Source: Aliitabrizicola sp031408575 (lineage in GTDB: Bacteria > Pseudomonadota > Alphaproteobacteria > Rhodobacterales > Rhodobacteraceae). Taken from it: DNA of 5,067 nucleotides. Both the position numbers and the translations under genes were made by a program. The notes under the pieces are model-generated. The model was given only the letters and a program-made list of their open reading frames with translations. It was not told the DNA's origin and did not search any database. Position 1 is the stretch's first letter, and every line of letters starts with the position of its first letter. Below, one piece after another: positions 1-5,067 of the stretch. The stretch is taken from the NCBI GenBank assembly GCA_031408575.1, contig JANNWS010000104.1, forward strand, positions 1 to 5,067, given 5' to 3'.

Positions 1-1
1 G

Positions 2-175
2 AGGGGACCGTGGCCCCGGTGGGGCCGCGTAAGCCCCGATGAACAGATCCTTGCGATCCTGCGTCGGGCTGAAGGCGGTATGCCGGTGGCCCAGTTGTGC
101 CGCGAGCACGGGATGAGCAACGCGTCGTTCTACAAATGGCGGGCGAAGTATGGTGGCATGGATGTCGAGCCATGA
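2..175 (+). pseudogene. IS3-type transposase OrfA, N-terminal fragment
   Basis: The frame starting at base 2 reads, from base 38, DEQILAILRRAEGG followed by PVAQLCREHGMSNASFYKW and RAKYGGMD, then VEP and a TGA stop at 173-175. This is the helix-turn-helix DNA-binding segment of IS3-family OrfA proteins (HTH_Tnp_1 type), which bind the element ends and form the transposase by frameshift fusion to OrfB. Intact OrfA continues after GGMD with a charged coiled coil of roughly 40 residues, and here that is missing. Upstream of DEQ the usual start (a short basic stretch then R-[YF]-S-[DE]-E-Q) is also disturbed: another frame gives R-K-P-R at 28-39, which suggests a few bases were lost there. No OrfB follows. 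I read it as a dead remnant cut on its right by another element. The family is clear; the exact IS group is not. Confidence 0.8.
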
Positions 176-181
176 GAATGG

Positions 182-268
182 CCAGGTATCCCCGTCACGG
201 AAGCCGTGGGATGAGCCTGTCCGGGGAAGGGGCAAGTCCGGCCATCAGACGATTTGTGCAACAGAGCC
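182..268 (+). mobile_element. Possible 3' end remnant of an IS5-type element
   Basis: Bases 251-268 read GATTTGTGCAACAGAGCC. On the other strand this is GGCTCTGTTGCACAAATC, which resembles the terminal inverted repeat of IS5-family elements common in alphaproteobacteria. Just upstream, one frame (182-214) reads P-G-I-P-V-T-E-A-V-G then a TGA stop, which would suit the extreme C-terminus of a transposase. The position also fits: the piece lies exactly between the truncated OrfA and the truncated Abi gene, where an inserted and later deleted element would leave one end. No second inverted repeat is visible in the window. The identification rests on recall of the repeat and could be wrong; the segment might instead belong to the original abi upstream region. 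Confidence 0.35.
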
Positions 269-770
269 GTGTTGAAGCCGCCGCTTACCATCCAATCAAG
301 CATGCCAAGTCTGTGGCCGAACTGACCAAGGAAATCAGCCGATCCAAAGATACCTTCGTCACGCACTACCACAGCTCGTATAGCGACCCGGCCCTCCCCC
401 CGGTCTGGATGGTGGCCGAGGTGATGTCGTTCGGGGCACTGTCAAAGTGGATCGACAACCTTCGGCACCGGCCCGACCGACAGGCTATCGCCCAACCCTT
501 TGCCCTGGACGAGCGAGTGTTCACATCTTTCTCCCAGCATCTTTCGATCATCCCCAACATCGCGGCCCACCACGGTAGGCTGTGGAACAAACGCTTTGCC
601 TTCACCATGATCCTTCCCCGTAATCCACCCCAATTGTCGGCGGCCATGCTGGGGGCGAATCAACGGTCGTGCACAACACCCTCGTGATGCTGGATCACCT
701 GCTGTCGGTTGTGGCACCGGGAAACGAGTGGCGAAAGCGGCTGGTGGAACCGGCCAACAAGTCGAAGTAG
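269..770 (+). pseudogene. Abi_2 (AbiD/AbiF-like) abortive infection protein, C-terminal remnant with frameshift
   Basis: Abi_2 proteins are phage-defence toxins of the HEPN superfamily, thought to act as RNases. The + frame from base 271 shows the C-terminal half of the family in order: a lead-in ending AELTKEISRSKDTFVTHY, then SSYSDPALPPVWMVAEVMSF with GALSKW (about 367-453), then HHGRLWNKRF (568-597). From about base 655 the family match continues in another frame (VVHNTLVMLDHLL onward) and ends at TAG 768-770 after WRKRLVEPANKSK. One extra G in the run of five G at 651-655 would join both frames as MLGGESTVVHNTLVML. The usual 300-residue protein lacks its N-terminal half here, where possible IS debris abuts. 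The HEPN motif, normally R-N-x-C-A-H, reads P-N-I-A-A-H, so the catalytic arginine is gone (CCC at 553-555). The gene is almost certainly non-functional. The family call is strong. Confidence 0.8.
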
Positions 771-810
771 CGCAGATGCTTCATGGAAATCAGTGCCATA
801 AGAAAATTAT

Positions 811-847
811 ATCGGTCCGATTTGCAAATGCAAATTATGATTATCAT
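811..847. promoter_or_regulatory. Cluster of three adjacent palindromes, candidate operator of katG
   Basis: Three perfect dyads lie almost end to end. ATCGGTCCGAT (811-821) has 5-base arms around one base. ATTTGCA-AA-TGCAAAT (820-835) has 7-base arms around two bases. ATGATTATCAT (837-847) has 5-base arms around one base. They overlap the likely -10 hexamers, so a bound protein would block or recruit polymerase. The TGCAAAT arms recall AT-rich sites bound by alphaproteobacterial Fur/Mur-type regulators, which is recall only. The symmetry is directly seen; the role and the regulator are inferred. Confidence 0.5.
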
Positions 848-853
848 GGGTTC

Positions 854-866
854 GTGCTACCAGCAC
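854..866. repeat. Short inverted repeat GTGCT-ACC-AGCAC
   Basis: Five-base perfect arms (854-858 and 862-866) flank a three-base centre, just downstream of the candidate -10 hexamers. The site could be part of the transcript leader as a small hairpin or part of the operator cluster. At this length it could also be chance. Confidence 0.35.
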
Positions 867-879
867 AACGCAACGCGCT

Positions 880-907
880 GATTCTGTCTCTCTTGCGAGA
901 GACAATC
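880..907 (+). promoter_or_regulatory. Leader hairpin upstream of katG
   Basis: TGTCTCTC (885-892) pairs perfectly with GAGAGACA (897-904) around the four-base loop TTGC. The outer bases GAT (880-882) and ATC (905-907) add three further pairs after a two-base bulge, giving an 11-pair stem. It ends 55 bases before the katG start and, if transcribed, lies in the 5' untranslated leader. No U run follows, so it is not a plain terminator. It may affect mRNA stability or be a protein-binding dyad. Confidence 0.55.
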
Positions 908-950
908 GGTTCAGAGCGTTCCGAGTCCGACCTTTCGGCGCGGGCAACAC

Positions 951-958
951 AAGGGGAA
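951..958 (+). promoter_or_regulatory. Ribosome binding site of katG
   Basis: AAGGGGAA sits four to five bases before the ATG at 963. It is a purine-rich Shine-Dalgarno sequence at suitable spacing and supports this start over downstream methionines. Confidence 0.7.
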
Positions 959-962
959 AGCC

Positions 963-3134
<2,172 letters not shown>

Positions 3135-3145
3135 TCAAAAGCCTG

Positions 3146-3172
3146 CCCCTTCCGCAGCGCGTGCGGGAGGGG
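3146..3172 (+). terminator. GC-rich hairpin after katG
   Basis: CCCCTTCCGCA (3146-3156) pairs over 11 positions, one of them a G-U pair, with TGCGGGAGGGG (3162-3172) around the loop GCGCG. It starts 12 bases after the katG stop. There is no T run downstream on the + strand, so it may slow polymerase or protect the mRNA 3' end rather than be a classic intrinsic terminator. On the - strand TTTT follows five bases later (complement of 3137-3140), so it could also stop transcription arriving from the convergent gene. Similar GGGAGGGG hairpins are common between sphingomonad genes (recall). Confidence 0.6.
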
Positions 3173-3679
3173 ACAAGCCATCGGGCCGTCGGTGACGCGT
3201 TGATTTCAGCACGGGCGAGCGGGTCGGGCTTGTGCAAGTCGGAACCTACAGGCGAGGTCAGGGAAGCCGCTGCAAAGGCTTTCAAAGCAGTGGGCGGGTA
3301 AACTTCTGTCGATTGCGGGTAATAGGTTTGGGTCAAGATTGCCACGAGACATCAAGGCGGGCCCGGGCGCATCATGTCGTTGTTGGAATTTGTGAGTGGT
3401 GCTTTGAACTCGCAGTCTATAGTTGCTGCGGTATCTGTTGACACATTGACACTGTGTCGTAGCGCACAGCTTTATTGCGAAATCAGCGAGCGGAGACTTC
3501 ACCGGGTTGCAAGTCAGCGCGTCGCCCGATCTGAGGCTACACTTGCACCCAGAAACTTGCCTGCCTCCCTCACGGAACCGACCCATGACCTTCATACGCC
3601 GTCCCGCCCGCTCTCCTCACCACCGCCTGTGCTCCGCCGGCACCGCAGCTTTGGGGCAGCTACAAGCAAGGCTGGTTCG
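3173..3679. other. Intergenic region with no recognised gene
   Basis: About 500 bases separate two convergent genes. Open frames of 70-130 codons exist on both strands (for example 3374-3757 + and 3206-3595 -), but none shows a known motif, a convincing ribosome binding site or a natural amino-acid composition. The + frames are rich in Arg, Ser and Pro, as GC-rich non-coding DNA tends to be. No tRNA fold is visible. The stretch around 3560-3640 is pyrimidine-rich. The only structured piece I see is the TTGACA and palindrome motif at 3438-3458. The region may be decayed coding DNA, but I cannot name its source. Confidence 0.5.
3438..3458 (+). promoter_or_regulatory. Tandem TTGACA boxes overlapping a perfect palindrome
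   Basis: TTGACA occurs twice, at 3438-3443 and 3446-3451, each a perfect sigma-70 -35 hexamer. GACACTGTGTC (3448-3458) is a perfect 11-base palindrome, and GACACA (3440-3445) also pairs with TGTGTC (3453-3458) around seven bases. TTTATT (3471-3476) is a poor -10 hexamer, 19 bases after the second box. If active, transcription would run antisense into the convergent ATP-grasp gene, as no + strand gene follows. The motif is real, but a promoter role is uncertain. Confidence 0.3.
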
Positions 3680-4672
3680 CTATCCGATGCTGGGTGCCAT
3701 CGCTCCCAGTCTTCTGTCCATTCCTTCGGACAGCTTGAGAGTGGCGTTGGTAGGTGAAAACGTCACTTCGCCAAGATAGATTTGTCGATCTGGCGTGACG
3801 TACAGATCTATGCGAACCAGCGGAAAAGGCTTGGCCAAAGTCAGCGCCATCACCTGTAACTGATCCTTCATGCCGAAATCGTCGTAGTCGGTGATGAGGC
3901 TCCATCGATCACTCTGCTCGTCTAGCAATTGGTAATTGGTGTCGAGCCGAGTTATCTGCTCCTCACCGTTCACTTTCCGTACCAGCGAAATGTATGCGAT
4001 CTTGCCATCAAGGATCAGATAGCACCAGGTAACCGCAGACCCGCCCGGATAAAGGCTGGGTTCCAGCAAAACCTCGGGCGGAAAGGCGGCATACCACCAC
4101 TGCCCGTCTCGCCGTCCGAACGGCGTTTCAAGCCATCTCGCGCATAGCGCCTCTAACTCGGCGCGGTCTTCGGCGGCAAGGGGGTATTGCACAGACCGGA
4201 ACATGTTGCTGCCATGGCTGGCCTTCAGATAGTACCATCCCGCGGCAAAAGCGTCATTCGAGGGCAGTGCAGGCTCGGGCGAATGCCACAGGATCGGGAC
4301 GGTCTTCAGCCCTTCCAGCCCTTCCAGCCCTTCGGGGACGAAGCGATAAGTCAGCAGCTTGTTCCCCGCCGCAGGGGCTGGGATTTCACCAAAGAATTTT
4401 CGCCATACGATCTTGTCCAGATACCTCTGCGGATGGACAAGATCGGGATACCGGCCCTGTGTGGAGCGGAATTTACAAAATGCCGCCCGCAATGCCTTCA
4501 GAAATTCGATCCTGCTGTAAAACTCGGATGCGTTCATCCGATCTGGCGTCCTCGATGGCGCAAAGAGGGCAGGCCGGGTCAGACGCAGGATTGCATATTG
4601 GCGAATACATTCCGCAACATCTGTTATTTCGCGCTTGCGTGACAAGCGGCGCATCCGATTCAGAACTGGCAC
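3680..4672 (-). CDS. TupA-like ATP-grasp protein, likely cell-surface polysaccharide modification
   Basis: The protein is 330 residues from the chosen GTG start and matches the TupA-like ATP-grasp family (teichuronopeptide and capsule-type genes). Members are thought to use ATP to ligate an amino acid or similar group to a glycan precursor in the cytoplasm. Visible family blocks, counted from that start, are YLDKIVWRKFF (about 84-94), the nucleotide-binding Lys150 in GWYYLKASHGSN, AFPPEVLLEPSL with Glu204, the LDGKIAYISLVRK strand, and the metal-binding C-terminal block VRIDLYV (Asp289) to YLGEVTFSPTNA (Glu302, Asn309). There is no signal peptide or membrane segment. The frame is open upstream to 4768 without ATG. 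TTG codons at 4723 and 4720 are possible, but GTG at 4672 has AGGAG seven bases before it; ATG at 4654 is another choice. A 9-base tandem repeat adds Glu-Gly-Leu copies at about residues 114-122. No polysaccharide genes adjoin it, so its partner and substrate are unknown. Confidence 0.82.
   Translation of the reverse strand: MPVLNRMRRLSRKREITDVAECIRQYAILRLTRPALFAPSRTPDRMNASEFYSRIEFLKALRAAFCKFRSTQGRYPDLVHPQRYLDKIVWRKFFGEIPAPAAGNKLLTYRFVPEGLEGLEGLKTVPILWHSPEPALPSNDAFAAGWYYLKASHGSNMFRSVQYPLAAEDRAELEALCARWLETPFGRRDGQWWYAAFPPEVLLEPSLYPGGSAVTWCYLILDGKIAYISLVRKVNGEEQITRLDTNYQLLDEQSDRWSLITDYDDFGMKDQLQVMALTLAKPFPLVRIDLYVTPDRQIYLGEVTFSPTNATLKLSEGMDRRLGAMAPSIG
4307..4333 (-). repeat. Three tandem copies of a 9-base unit inside the ATP-grasp gene
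   Basis: CAGCCCTTC occurs three times in a row on the + strand (4307-4315, 4316-4324, 4325-4333), all identical. On the coding strand this is GAAGGGCTG three times, giving Glu-Gly-Leu repeated and followed by Lys. It lies before the first ATP-binding strand, probably in a loop. Copy changes would keep the frame. Confidence 0.9.
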
Positions 4673-4679
4673 AAGCACA

Positions 4680-4684
4680 CTCCT
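4680..4684 (-). promoter_or_regulatory. Ribosome binding site deciding a GTG start
   Basis: On the - strand AGGAG is followed by seven bases and GTG (4672-4670). This is the only strong Shine-Dalgarno match near the 5' end of the ATP-grasp frame, and it favours GTG over the TTG codons at 4723 and 4720 and the ATG at 4654. Confidence 0.6.
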
Positions 4685-4733
4685 GTAGCCTACCTCTCCG
4701 CCGGAACACGGCGGTACCAACAATGCTGTCTTT

Positions 4734-4748
4734 GCCCGAATGTCGGGC
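4734..4748. repeat. Inverted repeat GCCCGA-ATG-TCGGGC upstream of the ATP-grasp gene
   Basis: Six-base perfect arms flank three bases, 62 bases ahead of the chosen GTG start and between it and the IS481 remnant. It could be a small leader hairpin, an operator, or the end of incoming transcription from the element. No good promoter hexamers are seen for the gene; TTGACG (4772-4767, - strand) has no -10 box at normal spacing. Confidence 0.35.
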
Positions 4749-4786
4749 GGTAATTTGTTCGGACTGCGTCAACTTACTGGAAATCC

Positions 4787-5067
4787 TCAATCGCGATCCG
4801 GCAATCTCCCCCGAGAGTACTGGTCCTGTCGCGGTTTGGTGCCGCTCCTTTGATAGCGTGATGTGCAGCAAAGGAGATCACCCGGGGCCGCACGATCCGG
4901 TTGGCTTGATCTGGCACGAGGTCGCCAGGTGTTCAGTCCCGGCATCTGGTGGATCGGGTCGAGGATGAATCGATCTGGCTCTGATGTCCAGATTTTGCAG
5001 ATGTATTCGTAGGGGGTGAGGCCGCTGAGGGTCTTGAGCCTTCGGGCGAAGTTGTAGGCCGCCAGGA
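4787..5067 (-). pseudogene. IS481-type transposase, C-terminal end with lost stop codon (runs off the window)
   Basis: Reading leftwards from the window edge, the - strand gives LAAYNFARRLKTLSGLTPYE, YICKIWTSEPDRF, then ILDPIHQMPGLNT. This is the typical C-terminus of IS481-family DDE transposases, and LNT is normally the last tripeptide. Here the next codon (4927-4925) is TGG, one base from TAG. The frame then runs on for 46 residues of unrelated, Arg-rich sequence to TGA at 4789-4787. Either the stop mutated or the element was cut at this point and joined to foreign DNA. The catalytic core lies beyond the window, so activity cannot be judged. No terminal inverted repeat could be identified downstream of the gene. 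Confidence 0.78.

Larger units (their letters stand above)
771..962 (+). promoter_or_regulatory. Upstream control region of katG
   Basis: This 192-base gap between the abi remnant and katG holds no gene. Its middle (about 797-850) is strikingly AT-rich compared with its surroundings, as expected of a promoter. TATGAT (836-841) and TATCAT (842-847) are reasonable -10 hexamers, but neither has a convincing -35 box at 16-18 bases; GATTTG at 819-824 is the best candidate for the second. Five dyad symmetries fall within 811-907 and are listed separately. Peroxide-responsive control by OxyR or a Fur-type repressor would be usual for katG, but I see no textbook OxyR pattern of four ATAG/CTAT elements. 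Confidence 0.5.

Noticed and set aside
797..850. Classical OxyR site ahead of katG
   Set aside because: The four spaced ATAG/CTAT elements cannot be laid onto this stretch. Only unrelated palindromes are present.
3200..3440. Possible tRNA or other structured RNA gene
   Set aside because: No cloverleaf arms, T-loop consensus or CCA end could be found on either strand.
3206..3757. Open frames of 90-130 codons on both strands between katG and the ATP-grasp gene
   Set aside because: No ribosome binding site, motif or natural composition supports them. They overlap each other and some run into the ATP-grasp gene.
4307..4333. CRISPR-like repeat
   Set aside because: The units are 9 bases, directly adjacent without spacers and in frame inside a coding gene, so this is a simple tandem repeat.
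4187..4968. Open + strand frames of 151 and 233 codons across the ATP-grasp gene and IS481 end
   Set aside because: They are antisense to the clear family matches on the - strand and show no domain of their own.

Overview
This GC-rich window reads like an accessory chromosomal or plasmid segment of an alphaproteobacterium, most likely a sphingomonad. The assignment rests on the style of the KatG protein, the GC-rich codon use, the insertion-sequence types and a sphingomonad-like GGGAGGGG hairpin after katG. It is an inference from memory of such genomes, not a measured placement. Two genes look intact: katG on the + strand and a TupA-like ATP-grasp gene on the - strand. They converge, and insertion-sequence debris lies on both sides.

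Left flank (1-770). This is a scrapyard of at least three pieces. The first is a helix-turn-helix fragment of an IS3-type transposase OrfA (2-175). The second is a short stretch ending in what looks like the terminal inverted repeat of an IS5-type element (182-268). The third is the C-terminal half of an Abi_2 (AbiD/AbiF-like) abortive-infection protein (269-770). The Abi remnant lacks its N-terminal half, carries a frameshift near a run of five G, and has proline where the HEPN RNase motif normally has its arginine. It is therefore a dead phage-defence gene.

Centre (771-3134). An AT-rich stretch densely packed with dyad symmetries (811-907) precedes katG, which encodes a complete bifunctional catalase-peroxidase of 723 residues. 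All catalytic residues are visible. A good ribosome binding site fixes the start, and a strong GC-rich hairpin lies 12 bases after the stop codon.

Right part (3135-5067). About 545 bases without a recognisable gene separate katG from a TupA-like ATP-grasp gene. The best start of that gene is GTG at 4672, preceded by AGGAG. It carries an in-frame 9-base tandem repeat, three copies coding for Glu-Gly-Leu. Such proteins normally sit among polysaccharide genes, so this one looks like an orphan. The right edge holds the C-terminal end of an IS481-type transposase on the - strand, whose usual stop codon has become TGG.

The two intact genes have no obvious common pathway. KatG removes peroxide in the cytoplasm, and the ATP-grasp protein probably ligates an amino acid or similar group onto a cell-surface glycan. 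They look like cargo stranded between mobile elements. I did not find a convincing new multi-gene system. The points most worth a second look are the dyad-rich katG control region, the decayed HEPN Abi gene and the orphan ATP-grasp gene.
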